A stretch of DNA of 64,000 bases from Mucilaginibacter sp. UR6-1 (GTDB lineage: Bacteria; Bacteroidota; Bacteroidia; Sphingobacteriales; Sphingobacteriaceae), in the NCBI RefSeq assembly GCF_020880975.1, contig NZ_JAJIWP010000002.1, positions 930,001 through 994,000 on the forward strand, in the 5' to 3' direction. This document shows positions 1 to 8,235 of the stretch, in pieces (the first letter of the stretch is position 1; every line of letters begins with the position of its first letter). Below the pieces are notes generated by a model, which was not told the DNA's origin, ran no database searches, and saw only the letters and a program-made list of their open reading frames with translations. The position numbers and the translations under genes were made by a program.

Positions 1-165
1 AGCAAGCACTGCTAATTACGCTCAAATATCATTCTGAAAGTAGCTGTTGGTTATTGTGCCAACTTAGCGGGCTTTGCGAGGTAAATGGCTATACGCCCAA
101 ACATTGTGTTCATTAACGATGCTATCGCCGGGCCTCACTATTTTAATCCTGATGTTATTCAGAGT
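1..165. other. no recognisable gene
   Basis: No gene I can recognise. A 35-codon open frame begins with ATG at 85 directly after an in-frame stop and runs into the hairpin at 166-204. Another frame is open from the window edge to a stop at 114-116 and could be the tail of an upstream gene, but its 37 residues resemble nothing I know. Confidence 0.4.
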
Positions 166-204
166 AAAACAACCACCTCATTTTATTTTTGAGGTAGTTG
201 TTTT
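166..204 (-). terminator. probable bidirectional terminator
   Basis: Arms 166-179 and 191-204 are inverted repeats with one mismatch, which becomes a G-U pair in the leftward transcript. There is an A-rich left flank and T-rich right flank, so it can act in both directions. It lies about 100 bases past the stop of the leftward SDR gene. Confidence 0.6.
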
Positions 205-303
205 ATATCGGATATTTTATAACTAAAATTCCGTTGGCTTGGCTTCAGCTTTAAATACTGTGTTTATTTTTATATTAGCCTGTAAGTAAAAAACACGCTA
301 CGC

Positions 304-1131
304 CTAATCATTTTTTTCGCTTGCTAAGGCAAGTTCTTTCTGTGCATCCAGAGCTTCAAGGCGGGATACTAATGCCGCCCGCATGTCACGATAGGCATCG
401 CCTCCGAGGGCTAAGCGTAATGGGGCAGGAGATATTTCAACGCTGTCGATCATCGCTTGTACCGATTTGTCTACGTCGCCTTTTATCGGGAATGTTCCAG
501 CCGCAACGGCTCGTCTTACTTCACCGGCCGGCGTATTCTCATAGGCTTCCATAACTGGCGCTGTCGTCATGCCCGAACCAAAGGAGGTTTGATGTGCTCC
601 CGGTTCAACAATGGTTACGCCAATGTTCAATGGTGCAAGTTCTTTGGCAATGGTATCGCAAAATCCTTCAACCGCCCATTTGGTGGTATGATAATAGCTA
701 AAGTTAGGATAAGTGGTTTGCCCGCCTGCTGATGAAAGTTGCAGAATGCGGCCATGCCCCTGCTCTCTGAAATGCGGCAGTGCGGCGCGGATAACCTGTA
801 TAGAACCGATAATATTGGTGTTGATCTGGTGGATGATCTGTTCGTCGCTGGCTTCTTCTGCCGAGCAGAATAAGGCATAGCCGGCATTATTAACCACTAC
901 GTCTATTTGTCCGAGATCTGCGAATGCCTGATCGACTACCGCTTTAATAGCAGCAGTGTCGGTTACATCCAGTACAGCTACCCGCAAACTTTTAGGATAG
1001 TTTTCTTTTAACTCATTCAAGGCATCAGCTTTACGAACGGTAGCCACAACGCGGTCGCCTTTTGCCAGCAGTTTTTCAGTAAGTACTTTACCCAAACCGG
1101 TAGATGTTCCGGTTATTAACCATGTTTTCAT
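304..1131 (-). CDS. short-chain dehydrogenase/reductase (SDR)
   Basis: A 275-residue classical SDR oxidoreductase, cytosolic, NAD(P)-dependent; substrate unknown. Visible are the Rossmann motif TGTSTGLG near residue 8, NNAG near residue 85 and the catalytic YxxxK (YHTTK) near residue 147, preceded by the serine of LQLSSAGG. Length is normal for the family with a 25-30 residue C-terminal extension. The start is ATG after a promoter-like box at 1160-1167. An AraC regulator is transcribed in the same direction 96 bases upstream, which suggests a regulator-target pair. It resembles the SDR at 36898-37743, also next to an AraC gene. Confidence 0.88.
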   Translation of the reverse strand: MKTWLITGTSTGLGKVLTEKLLAKGDRVVATVRKADALNELKENYPKSLRVAVLDVTDTAAIKAVVDQAFADLGQIDVVVNNAGYALFCSAEEASDEQIIHQINTNIIGSIQVIRAALPHFREQGHGRILQLSSAGGQTTYPNFSYYHTTKWAVEGFCDTIAKELAPLNIGVTIVEPGAHQTSFGSGMTTAPVMEAYENTPAGEVRRAVAAGTFPIKGDVDKSVQAMIDSVEISPAPLRLALGGDAYRDMRAALVSRLEALDAQKELALASEKND

Positions 1132-1159
1132 TTTGTGTAGTTTTTTAATTTTACTGACA

Positions 1160-1167
1160 CAAAAATA
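1160..1167 (-). promoter_or_regulatory. candidate -7 box (TATTTTTG)
   Basis: On the minus strand this reads TATTTTTG, a full match to the Bacteroidota -7 consensus TAnnTTTG, 28 bases upstream of the SDR start codon. I could not identify a convincing -33 TTTG at normal spacing. Confidence 0.45.
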
Positions 1168-1227
1168 GGTGCTGCAATCACCTGACCGTTAACCACGTAC
1201 AAACAAATACCGACCCTAATCAAACAG

Positions 1228-2118
1228 CTATCGCAATGATGATGGAGCCTGACCTGAATAAGCCCGGAATGCCCTGGCAAAATGTGTAGGCTCTTCAAAC
1301 CCCAGGCTGTTACTGATCTGGCTTACGGTCCAGTTGGAGTGTACCAGTAAGGCGCGCGCCTCCAGCATCAGCCTTTCGTTGATAAGTTGTGTGGTGGTCA
1401 TCCCGGTTGTTTCTTTAAGTGCCCGGTTTAGGGAGTTGGTATGTACAGCCAGTTTTTCGGCAAAGTGCTGCGGTGTACGTAAGTTGATTTGCTGGTATGG
1501 GTAAGCCAGCGGAAATTGCCCGGCCAGTAAAGTTTTAAAGGAGTTAGCCAGGCGTGTTGATGCCGCTGAGCTTTTATTTTCGGGCTCCGGTTGCAGCTTT
1601 AACGCGCCATGGATGCACTCTAATACGTAGAGAAACAATAAGTCATATTTATGGGCATAGGTGGAAATTTGCTCCTGAAGCATTTTTTGGAACAGGCCGG
1701 TAAAAAGTGCTTTATCAAATTTGTTGAGTTTAAATACGGATTGCGCATTGCCGTTAAAAACGGCCCAATCAGCAGGGCGCAGGTGCGTGTGCAGCGGTAA
1801 AAAATCTTCTGTGAACATACAGGCATAGCCGCTGCAAATGCCTTCATGCACTTGCCAACGGTACGGCACCTCCCGGTTGGTAAATATCAGCGCCCACTCA
1901 TCTCCGTTCAACCGGTATTCTGTACCCTGGTAAAAGTATGAGGTGTTGCCGGTAACCAACGAAATTTTGTAGAAGTCTTTACGGCTATAGGATGCTGTCG
2001 CGGCCAGGCTTTCTGCCGAAAACTCTTCCAGCCGAACGGCCGCGAAATAACCTGCTGAGGGGTCTTTAGCTTCGGCTATACCGGGTGCGAAAATATGGAT
2101 AGGCTGCGTATCGATCAT
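1228..2118 (-). CDS. AraC family transcriptional regulator
   Basis: A 296-residue regulator with an N-terminal cupin-like sensing domain and a C-terminal pair of helix-turn-helix motifs (about residues 195-296). The family signature is visible in VSQISNSLGFEEPTHFARAFRAY near the end. The open frame extends to a TTG at 2124, but that TTG is part of a TAnnTTTG promoter box, so I chose the ATG at 2118. It lies upstream of and in line with the SDR at 304-1131 and is divergent from the NTF2-like gene at 2247. The effector is unknown; control of one or both neighbours is inferred from position. Confidence 0.85.
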   Translation of the reverse strand: MIDTQPIHIFAPGIAEAKDPSAGYFAAVRLEEFSAESLAATASYSRKDFYKISLVTGNTSYFYQGTEYRLNGDEWALIFTNREVPYRWQVHEGICSGYACMFTEDFLPLHTHLRPADWAVFNGNAQSVFKLNKFDKALFTGLFQKMLQEQISTYAHKYDLLFLYVLECIHGALKLQPEPENKSSAASTRLANSFKTLLAGQFPLAYPYQQINLRTPQHFAEKLAVHTNSLNRALKETTGMTTTQLINERLMLEARALLVHSNWTVSQISNSLGFEEPTHFARAFRAYSGQAPSSLR

Positions 2119-2121
2119 GCT

Positions 2122-2129
2122 CAAATTTA
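2122..2129 (-). promoter_or_regulatory. candidate -7 box (TAAATTTG) abutting the AraC start
   Basis: The minus strand reads TAAATTTG, a full TAnnTTTG match, ending three bases before the ATG at 2118. If used, the transcript would start at or next to the initiation codon, giving a leaderless mRNA. Confidence 0.45.
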
Positions 2130-2246
2130 ACAGAAAAGTATCACAGAAAATTAGTTTTCCGTATTCAATTCACATTAACTTCCTGATCTGTTAAACTCTT
2201 CAACTACATGAACTTTTTTCCGGCACAGGCTCCCGACCTTTGTTAT

Positions 2247-2603
2247 ATGGAAAACAACAAAAGCATTGAAAAAACCATCCTCACTTATACAAGTGCGTGG
2301 AATGAGACCGAACGGGAAGCGGTTTTGGAAAAGATCAGTAAGTGTTGGGCACCGGGCGGTGCTTATACCGACCACTTAACCGATACCATTACCGGGCCGG
2401 AGGCGATCACCGACCTGATCATCAGTTCATACAGGCAAATGGGACCGAGAACGTTTCAGGTACTGGCACAGCCGCAGGTGCATCATCAAAGCGGCCGCTT
2501 CCGCTGGCTGGCTGTTCGCCCGGAAGGCTACCCGATTGAGGGTATGGATTATTTTGAATTTGACAGCGAGAACCGCATCACCCGTATTGTAGGCTTTTTT
2601 TAA
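2247..2603 (+). CDS. SnoaL/NTF2-like protein
   Basis: A 118-residue protein of the SnoaL-like (NTF2 fold) superfamily, small cone-shaped proteins that bind or isomerise hydrophobic small molecules; substrate unknown. Typical features are the N-terminal helix with YTSAWNETE, a central YTDHLTD segment, and a C-terminal beta strand pair with FEFDSENRITRIVGFF. An upstream in-frame ATG at 2208 would add 13 residues with no family similarity, and a near-consensus promoter box (GACCTTTG, 2234-2242 region) sits just before 2247, so I take 2247. It begins a compact set with the DUF1330-like and Crp-like genes. Confidence 0.72.
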   Translation: MENNKSIEKTILTYTSAWNETEREAVLEKISKCWAPGGAYTDHLTDTITGPEAITDLIISSYRQMGPRTFQVLAQPQVHHQSGRFRWLAVRPEGYPIEGMDYFEFDSENRITRIVGFF

Positions 2604-2613
2604 ACAATAAATT

Positions 2614-2964
2614 ATGATAAAATTACCGAATATTGAACCGGGCCAAGGGTCTGTGTTAATGCTGAACATGATAAAGTTCAGGGACAAAAAGATATACTTT
2701 GAACAGTACATACCCGCCTTTAACCGTGTGGTGCAGCAATTGGGCATTGAAGGTGTCAGCGTAAAGTTGGTAAGTAAGGTTGTAGCTAATATAGTTGCCG
2801 GCGAAGATGAGCAGTGGGACGAAATAGTACTGGTAGAATATCCTAATGCTGAAGCCTTTATAACCATAGCGCAAAGCGATGTATATCATGAAATAGCCAA
2901 CCCCCTTCGTGAGGCCGGTACGGCGGAATTGAAATTGTACATGACGCGTAAAATTGACTTTTAA
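2614..2964 (+). CDS. DUF1330-like small protein
   Basis: A 116-residue cytosolic protein resembling the DUF1330 group (ferredoxin-like dimeric alpha/beta barrel fold). The visible pattern is a first strand with VLMLNMIKFRDK, then YxxYIPAFNRVV, a valued-strand stretch EQWDEIVLVEYPNAEAF, and a final segment ending in ELKLYMTRK. No catalytic role can be read from the sequence. It follows the NTF2-like gene by 10 bases and precedes the Crp-like gene by 17, so the three are probably co-transcribed. Confidence 0.65.
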   Translation: MIKLPNIEPGQGSVLMLNMIKFRDKKIYFEQYIPAFNRVVQQLGIEGVSVKLVSKVVANIVAGEDEQWDEIVLVEYPNAEAFITIAQSDVYHEIANPLREAGTAELKLYMTRKIDF

Positions 2965-2981
2965 AAGTTATACTTGCTTAT

Positions 2982-3557
2982 ATGTCCGAACTCATCCTCA
3001 CTAACTTTGCAATGCACATAGCACTTGCTCCTGACGAACAGGAGCAGGTGCTTGCCATGTTGCAGCGTAAAAAAGTTGCCAAACGCAGCATGCTGCTGCG
3101 CCCGGGCGAGATAGACCGGCATATTTATTTTGTGGATAAAGGCTGCCTGCGCATATTTCATACCGATAAGGACGGGCAGGAACATAACCTTTGCTTTTAC
3201 CCCGAAAATTGGTGGGCTTGCGATATAGTAAGCTTTTTTAAAACAAAACCAGCCACCAACTCCATACAGGCATTGGAAGATACCGAAGTGTGTTACTTTA
3301 CCTTGCCTGCGCTCGAACGATTGTTTACCGAGGTGCCCAGGTTTGAGCGCTTTTTTCGCATTCTCACACAAAATGGGTTTGATATGTTTCAGCGGCGGGT
3401 AACGTCAAATCTTTCAAAAACCGCTGAGCAGCGTTACCGCGAATTCCGAAGGCATTATCCCGGCCTCGAACAGCGTATTTCTCAAAAGCATATTGCCAGC
3501 TACCTGGGCATAACGGCAGCATTTCTCAGCATGATGCGTAAAGAAAGGGATCTGTGA
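2982..3557 (+). CDS. Crp/Fnr family transcriptional regulator
   Basis: A 191-residue regulator with an N-terminal cyclic-nucleotide-binding fold (about residues 20-120; RPGEIDRHIYFVDKGCLRIF is the typical strand-turn pattern) and a C-terminal winged helix (about 145-191; QKHIASYLGITAAFLSMMRK). It lacks the cysteines of an Fnr iron-sulfur cluster, and the cAMP-contacting residues are not evident, so the ligand is unknown; this is the common Bacteroidota type. It is the last gene of a tight three-gene set. Immediately downstream lies an AraC remnant. Confidence 0.85.
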   Translation: MSELILTNFAMHIALAPDEQEQVLAMLQRKKVAKRSMLLRPGEIDRHIYFVDKGCLRIFHTDKDGQEHNLCFYPENWWACDIVSFFKTKPATNSIQALEDTEVCYFTLPALERLFTEVPRFERFFRILTQNGFDMFQRRVTSNLSKTAEQRYREFRRHYPGLEQRISQKHIASYLGITAAFLSMMRKERDL

Positions 3558-3647
3558 TGCGGCGATACTATATACCGTGTATCTTTTAGATTAGTATCTG
3601 GCAGAGGTTGATCGCCCTGTTCTTCGGCCTGAACGCGTAGTAGCATA

Positions 3648-3765
3648 TTCACCCAAAGGCTGATATATGGCGGTCGAAGGAATTGCTGTCTGCCACCAGG
3701 CTTTACCGTAAGTGAAGTAGCCTATCAGTTAGGTTTTTAGCATCCGTAATTGTTCAGCGGGTAAA
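3648..3765 (+). pseudogene. decayed AraC C-terminal fragment
   Basis: No open gene covers this stretch, but one frame reads RLIYGGRR, then GFTVSEVAYQLGF, the hallmark second helix-turn-helix of AraC proteins. It hits a stop at 3738-3740 and continues in the same frame as HP-stop-LFSG-stop, which matches the usual HPSYFSRFF continuation interrupted by stops. The N-terminal part is absent. I read this as a relic of an AraC gene degraded by point mutation. Confidence 0.6.
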
Positions 3766-3783
3766 GCGTGTAATTGCATAAGC

Positions 3784-3817
3784 AACACGCCACCCCCAAA
3801 ATTTGAGGTGGCGTGTT
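3784..3817 (-). terminator. rho-independent terminator
   Basis: Perfect 11-base inverted repeat (AACACGCCACC at 3784-3794 and its complement at 3807-3817) with A/T flanks on both sides. It lies 10 bases past the stop of the leftward SDR gene and would also end rightward transcripts from the Crp set. Confidence 0.75.
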
Positions 3818-3826
3818 TTGTGAATA

Positions 3827-4621
3827 TTATACTACAGGTAATGAGCCACCGTCAATTGCGTAATTGGTACCTGTAAGGTAAGCAGCTCCCGGCGATACCA
3901 GGAAGTGTACCAGCGAGGCTACCTCATCAGGTTCGGCCATTCTGCCCATTGGTATGCCGCCAATCTGGCTCAATAACTGGCTAAATGCCTCTTCAACAGG
4001 TATACCTGCTGAGGTTGCGTAGTCCTGAATAAAGCCCTCCATCAATGGAGTTCTGGTTGCACCCGGCGATACGGTTAACACGCGTACGCCTTTAGTGGCT
4101 AATTCGGTTGCAAGGGCTTTGCTGTAGCTGCTTAAAGCCGCTTTTGATACCGCGTATGCCAAATTCAAATTCCATAACGGTTGTTTAGCCGCAACGGATG
4201 AGATATGAATAATTACACCACTTTTTTGCGCTATCATTTTAGGCAACAAGGTTCTGTCAAGGCGTATACCTGCCAGTAAATTCAGTTGCAGCTCATCTTC
4301 CCAATGCTTGTCGGTTAATGTGCTGTAGCCGCCGCCCGGGGTAGTAAGACCGCCAACGTTATTGATCAGAATGTCAACACCGCCATATTGTTCGCTGATC
4401 TGCTGCGCTAAACTTAAAGCATGCTCGGGTTTAGTAAGGTCCGCGGCAATAAAATGATGTTTGTTTTCACCATCGTTGGGTACGTTACGGGCGGTAACAA
4501 TAACTTTTGCGCCCGCATTAGCTAATCTGTCGGCAATGGACTTACCAATGCCTTTGGTGCCACCTGTTACAAGGGCTGTTTTTCCCTCCAGGTCTTTACT
4601 TAAAATTTGTTCGTTGTTCAT
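3827..4621 (-). CDS. SDR oxidoreductase (FabG-like), TetR-linked
   Basis: A 264-residue classical SDR with TGGTKGIG near residue 19, NNVGG near residue 87, the catalytic Ser in ISSVAAK and YxxxK in YAVSKAA near residue 155, and the C-terminal NYAIDGGS that closes the fold in FabG-type enzymes. It reduces or oxidises an unknown carbonyl substrate with NAD(P). It lies directly downstream of a TetR gene on the same strand; the 97-base gap holds two copies of the sequence that also precedes the TetR gene, so repression by that TetR protein is a strong inference. Confidence 0.88.
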   Translation of the reverse strand: MNNEQILSKDLEGKTALVTGGTKGIGKSIADRLANAGAKVIVTARNVPNDGENKHHFIAADLTKPEHALSLAQQISEQYGGVDILINNVGGLTTPGGGYSTLTDKHWEDELQLNLLAGIRLDRTLLPKMIAQKSGVIIHISSVAAKQPLWNLNLAYAVSKAALSSYSKALATELATKGVRVLTVSPGATRTPLMEGFIQDYATSAGIPVEEAFSQLLSQIGGIPMGRMAEPDEVASLVHFLVSPGAAYLTGTNYAIDGGSLPVV

Positions 4622-4648
4622 TTGTATTACGTGTTTATATATTAATTC

Positions 4649-4664
4649 TGAATTGTTTGTTTCA
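4649..4664. promoter_or_regulatory. candidate TetR operator, copy 1
   Basis: TGAATTGTTTGTTTCA, matching 12 of the 16 positions of the perfect palindrome at 5330-5345 and keeping the half site GTTTCA exactly. It sits 28 bases upstream of the SDR start codon. Confidence 0.55.
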
Positions 4665-4683
4665 GAATTGCATATGTTTATTC

Positions 4684-4699
4684 TGAATTGATTGTTTCA
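4684..4699. promoter_or_regulatory. candidate TetR operator, copy 2
   Basis: TGAATTGATTGTTTCA, differing from copy 1 at one position and spaced 35 bases from it, between the TetR stop and the SDR start. The surrounding TTC before TGAATT is also shared, so the duplicated unit is about 20 bases. Confidence 0.55.
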
Positions 4700-4718
4700 A
4701 ATAGTGTGTTAAAAAAAT

Positions 4719-5312
4719 CTACTTTGAAATTTGCCTGATAAAATACCTGGCCATCTTTTTTATTTTGATGGGGTCTTTATGCAGTATGTATGATTCATAC
4801 CAGCCGGCCCATACGCTGATAAAATAATCAGCAAGTAATTCCGGATCTTCCTCATCTGATATTTCACCATTTTCAATAGCTTTTTTTATAAGCTGATGCA
4901 AAAACCGGTAGGCATAGTCACTGTCTTCTTTTAAAATATCCTTTACCCGCTTATCATTGGTTGCCACCTCAAAAGCGGCTTTTACGGCCATGCAACTATT
5001 CTCTCCGCTAATAATCACATTTACGGCATCGTCAATATATTTTACCAGAATGGAAAATGGCGAATCAGTACCTGCCAAACGTTTGTCCAGATCTCTTTTA
5101 CGAATTTCGGTATAGTGTTTAACGCATTTCACAAAAAGTTCCTGCTTATCACCAATGGTGTTATACAGGCTGCTGCTGTTAATTTTCATGGCATCGGTAA
5201 GGTCGCGCAGAGAAGTGCCTTTATAGCCCTTTTCCCAAAAAACATCCATCGCTTTTTGAATTGCCTCTTCCTCGTTAAACGCTATGTTTCTTGCCATTGT
5301 ATTATTACGCAT
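4719..5312 (-). CDS. TetR family transcriptional regulator
   Basis: A 197-residue repressor with an N-terminal helix-turn-helix (about residues 8-50; EEAIQKAMDVFWEKGYKGTSLRDL then SSSLYNTIGDKQELF) and a variable helical ligand-binding domain. The usual start is either ATG at 5312 or ATG at 5297 (beginning MARNIAF, the more common family N-terminus); the TTG at 5315 is unlikely. A perfect TGAAAC-N4-GTTTCA palindrome lies 18-33 bases upstream, and variants lie before the SDR gene, indicating autorepression plus control of the SDR. The inducer is unknown. Confidence 0.87.
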   Translation of the reverse strand: MRNNTMARNIAFNEEEAIQKAMDVFWEKGYKGTSLRDLTDAMKINSSSLYNTIGDKQELFVKCVKHYTEIRKRDLDKRLAGTDSPFSILVKYIDDAVNVIISGENSCMAVKAAFEVATNDKRVKDILKEDSDYAYRFLHQLIKKAIENGEISDEEDPELLADYFISVWAGWYESYILHKDPIKIKKMARYFIRQISK

Positions 5313-5329
5313 CAAACATACTATATTTC

Positions 5330-5345
5330 TGAAACGTGTGTTTCA
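5330..5345. promoter_or_regulatory. candidate TetR autoregulatory operator
   Basis: TGAAACGTGTGTTTCA is a perfect 6+6 inverted repeat with a 4-base centre, located immediately upstream of the TetR start. The same spacing and right half site recur twice before the SDR gene. Confidence 0.6.
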
Positions 5346-5660
5346 AATAAAGGTCATTTTTTAGAGCATTATGTGGTAGGGGTATTTAATACCTTATTAA
5401 AAAAAACAGGTTATTAACTACTAACCGGTATCCCAAACGTATTTATTGGTCCGTAAAACCACCTGAACCTTGCCAACCTTGATTGAAAAAATACCGTTCA
5501 AGACAGCTAAGGATGGTATTATTGCTATATAACATTAATTTAGGCACTGATTATAACCGCCGCCAACCAATTTCAGCATTCATCAGCAGCCGGATAACTG
5601 TTATCCTGATGGATCATATTTAAACCTAAGCGGCCATTAACATAACTACTAATAAAGCAA
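5346..5660. other. intergenic region between tetR and the rhamnose operon
   Basis: About 315 bases without a gene. It is AT-rich near the TetR side and holds one clear element, the palindrome at 5592-5606. It must contain the rhamnose promoter, but I do not find a full TAnnTTTG box. Confidence 0.5.
5592..5606. promoter_or_regulatory. candidate rhamnose operator palindrome
   Basis: GGATAAC-T-GTTATCC is a perfect 7+7 inverted repeat 54 bases upstream of the kinase start codon. Size and symmetry suit a dimeric GntR or LacI-type regulator such as the one encoded at 13565-14593. No second exact copy was found in the operon. Confidence 0.45.
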
Positions 5661-7025
5661 ATGATTGATGCTACGCCTGTGATCGCCATTTTTGATGTTG
5701 GAAAAACCAACAAAAAACTGTTTTTATTTGATGAGCATTACGAGATCGTTTATCAAACATCAGTGCAGTTTGCGGAGATCACCGATGAGGATGGCGACAA
5801 CTGCGAAGACATTAAAGCCCTGCGCCGGTGGATATTTAATTCGCTGAATGAGGTATTGGCATTGAAGCAATATAACATAAAAGCCATCAATTTTTCTGCT
5901 TATGGCGCGAGCCTGGTATACCTTGATAATGAAGGCCACGAGCTTACCCAGGTTTACAGTTACCTCAAGCCTTACCCCGGACGCCTGAAACAGAATTTGC
6001 ATATTACCCATGGCGACGAAAAAATACTTGCCATGCAAACAGCTTCACCGGCATTGGGCAGCCTTAATTCGGGTTGGCAGCTATATCGTTTAAAGTATGG
6101 TCAGCCTGGTGTATATGCACAGGTTAGTTCGGCATTGCATTTACCGCAATACCTTAGTTACCTGCTTACAGGTAAGGCTTTTTCGGACATGACAAGTATT
6201 GGCTGCCATACCGCTCTATGGGATTTTGATAACAATGATTATCACCACTGGGTAAAGGCCGAAGGGCTGACCGGCAAATTAGCGCCTGTTATGCCAGGCA
6301 ATAAAACATTCAGTGCTGAAATAAATGGCCGCCATATTCAGGTTGGCATTGGTTTACACGATAGTTCAGCCGCGCTTATACCTTATTTAATAAGCTTTAA
6401 AGAACCTTTCCTGTTGCTGTCCACCGGTACCTGGAACATAAGTCTTAACCCGTTTGACCAAACACCATTAACGGCTGATGAACTGGAGCATGACGTACTT
6501 AAATACATTCAATATCAGGGCATACCCGTTAAAGCTTCGCGCTTATTTGCCGGGTATGAATTTGAGCAGCAGGTAAAGCGTATCGCCGCTCATTTTGGCC
6601 GGGATGAAGCACGATATAAGCATATGGAATTTGATGCCGATGTATCGGCACGGTTAAAAGGAGCTGATACACAAGCACAATTTAGCGACCGTGATTTGGG
6701 TGCGTTTGCTACCGATGTTGAAGCGTACCATCAACTGATGATCGATCTGGTAGTTCACCAAAAACGATCAACCGCGATGGTTATGAATGGCACACCGGTA
6801 AAGCAAATATTTGTGGATGGCGGCTTTAGTAAAAATCCGGTTTTTATGCAACTGCTTGCTGCCGCTTTTCCTGCGATTGAAGTTTTTGCCGCATCCGTGG
6901 CGCAGGCAACGGCCACAGGCGCGGCACTGGCCATACACCAGGCCTGGAACAGTAAGCCCTGGCCAACAGATATGATAGCACTAAAGCATTATCCGGCAAA
7001 GGTTGATGTAAAAAACACGGTTTAA
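5661..7025 (+). CDS. rhaB: FGGY-family rhamnulokinase
   Basis: A 454-residue cytosolic sugar kinase of the FGGY/ASKHA fold that would phosphorylate L-rhamnulose to L-rhamnulose-1-phosphate with ATP. The N-terminal phosphate-1 loop FDVGKTNKKLFLFD lies near residue 11, the LLSTGTWN segment typical of FGGY kinases near residue 253, and the adenosine-binding FVDGGFSKNPVF near residue 375. It is a little shorter than Escherichia coli RhaB, as usual in Bacteroidota. The specificity is taken from its neighbours: rhamnose symporter, rhamnulose-phosphate aldolase and rhamnose isomerase follow on the same strand. Confidence 0.86.
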   Translation: MIDATPVIAIFDVGKTNKKLFLFDEHYEIVYQTSVQFAEITDEDGDNCEDIKALRRWIFNSLNEVLALKQYNIKAINFSAYGASLVYLDNEGHELTQVYSYLKPYPGRLKQNLHITHGDEKILAMQTASPALGSLNSGWQLYRLKYGQPGVYAQVSSALHLPQYLSYLLTGKAFSDMTSIGCHTALWDFDNNDYHHWVKAEGLTGKLAPVMPGNKTFSAEINGRHIQVGIGLHDSSAALIPYLISFKEPFLLLSTGTWNISLNPFDQTPLTADELEHDVLKYIQYQGIPVKASRLFAGYEFEQQVKRIAAHFGRDEARYKHMEFDADVSARLKGADTQAQFSDRDLGAFATDVEAYHQLMIDLVVHQKRSTAMVMNGTPVKQIFVDGGFSKNPVFMQLLAAAFPAIEVFAASVAQATATGAALAIHQAWNSKPWPTDMIALKHYPAKVDVKNTV

Positions 7026-7132
7026 GTGCCCCTTGCCAACTATTGGTTAAAAAAGACAGTAGGGGATGGTTCATCATACGGTTATATCTACTTTCGTAAT
7101 AACCAGTTTATATCATACCAATTTTAAACCAC

Positions 7133-8212
7133 ATGCAAGTTATCTTCGGCATTATTTATCACTTCATAGGCGGCTTTGCCTCCGGGAGCTTTTACATTCC
7201 CTATAAAAAGGTAAAAGGCTGGGCGTGGGAAAGTTTTTGGATAGTGGGCGGCATTTTTTCGTGGCTTATAGTGCCGCCGGTTGCCGCCTGGTTAACCATC
7301 CCCAACTTTAGCGATATAATACAACAAACAAACGGACAGATATTGCTTTTAACCTATTTTTTCGGGTTGCTTTGGGGTATTGGCGGCTTAACTTACGGGC
7401 TTGGGGTGCGGTATCTGGGTGTATCATTAGGTAGTACGATCATATTGGGGCTTTGCGCCGTATTCGGCTCGATCATACCATCTGTATACTATAATATTTA
7501 TCCGCAGGCAGGCAAAACCACCCTTACTGATATGCTGGGCAGCCATTGGGGGCAAATGGTATTACTGGGTATATTAATATGTGTAATTGGTATTGTTATT
7601 TGTGGCAGAGCAGGAACACTCAAAGAGCGCGACCTTAGTGCCCGCGGGCAGGTAAACGCCGTTAATAAAGAGTATCGTTTTGGTTTGGGTATACTGGTGG
7701 CCATTGTATCGGGCGTATTAAGTGCCTGTTTTAATTTTGGTATCGAGGCCGGTAAAAGCATGGCCGATGTAGCAAACGCGGCATGGCAGGCGCAACATCC
7801 GGGGCAGGGTAATTTCCTGTTTTCAAACAATGTTACCTATGTGGTGATACTTTGGGGTGGGCTAACCACTAATTTTATATGGTGCATGATATTAAATGCC
7901 CGCAACAAAACTTTTTATAATTACACTGATAGCCGCACGCCATTATTTAAAAATTACCTGTTCTCTGCACTGGCAGGTACCACGTGGTTTCTGCAATTCT
8001 TTTTTTATGGCATGGGCGAGAGTAAGCTGGGTAATGGTGCCAGTTCGTGGATATTGCATATGGCATCTATCATACTGATAGCTAATTTATGGGGGCTTAT
8101 ATTAAAAGAATGGAAAGGCGTGAGCAAACCAGCGGTAACAACCCTTATAGCAGGTATACTCACCATTATAATATCGGTGCTGTTTGTGGGATATGGCAAT
8201 TCATTAAAATAA
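7133..8212 (+). CDS. rhaT: L-rhamnose/H+ symporter
   Basis: A 359-residue inner-membrane protein with about ten hydrophobic segments. It matches the RhaT family: the N-terminal stretch GGFASGSFYIPYKKVKGWAWE, the conserved LLWGIGGLTYGLGVRYLG, and ACFNFGIEAGK in the middle. It imports L-rhamnose with protons. It lies 107 bases after the kinase and 23 bases before the aldolase gene. Confidence 0.92.
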   Translation: MQVIFGIIYHFIGGFASGSFYIPYKKVKGWAWESFWIVGGIFSWLIVPPVAAWLTIPNFSDIIQQTNGQILLLTYFFGLLWGIGGLTYGLGVRYLGVSLGSTIILGLCAVFGSIIPSVYYNIYPQAGKTTLTDMLGSHWGQMVLLGILICVIGIVICGRAGTLKERDLSARGQVNAVNKEYRFGLGILVAIVSGVLSACFNFGIEAGKSMADVANAAWQAQHPGQGNFLFSNNVTYVVILWGGLTTNFIWCMILNARNKTFYNYTDSRTPLFKNYLFSALAGTTWFLQFFFYGMGESKLGNGASSWILHMASIILIANLWGLILKEWKGVSKPAVTTLIAGILTIIISVLFVGYGNSLK

Positions 8213-8235
8213 GTAAATAAAAATAAATATAATAT

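Noticed and set aside
85..192. Short open frame MAIRPNIVFIN... resembling a sulfatase N-terminus
   Set aside because: It starts right after a stop, is only 35 codons long and ends in a terminator hairpin; the resemblance is over seven residues.
2427..2867. Long open frame on the minus strand opposite the NTF2-like and DUF1330-like genes
   Set aside because: It spans two well-supported genes and their spacer, and its translation has no family pattern.
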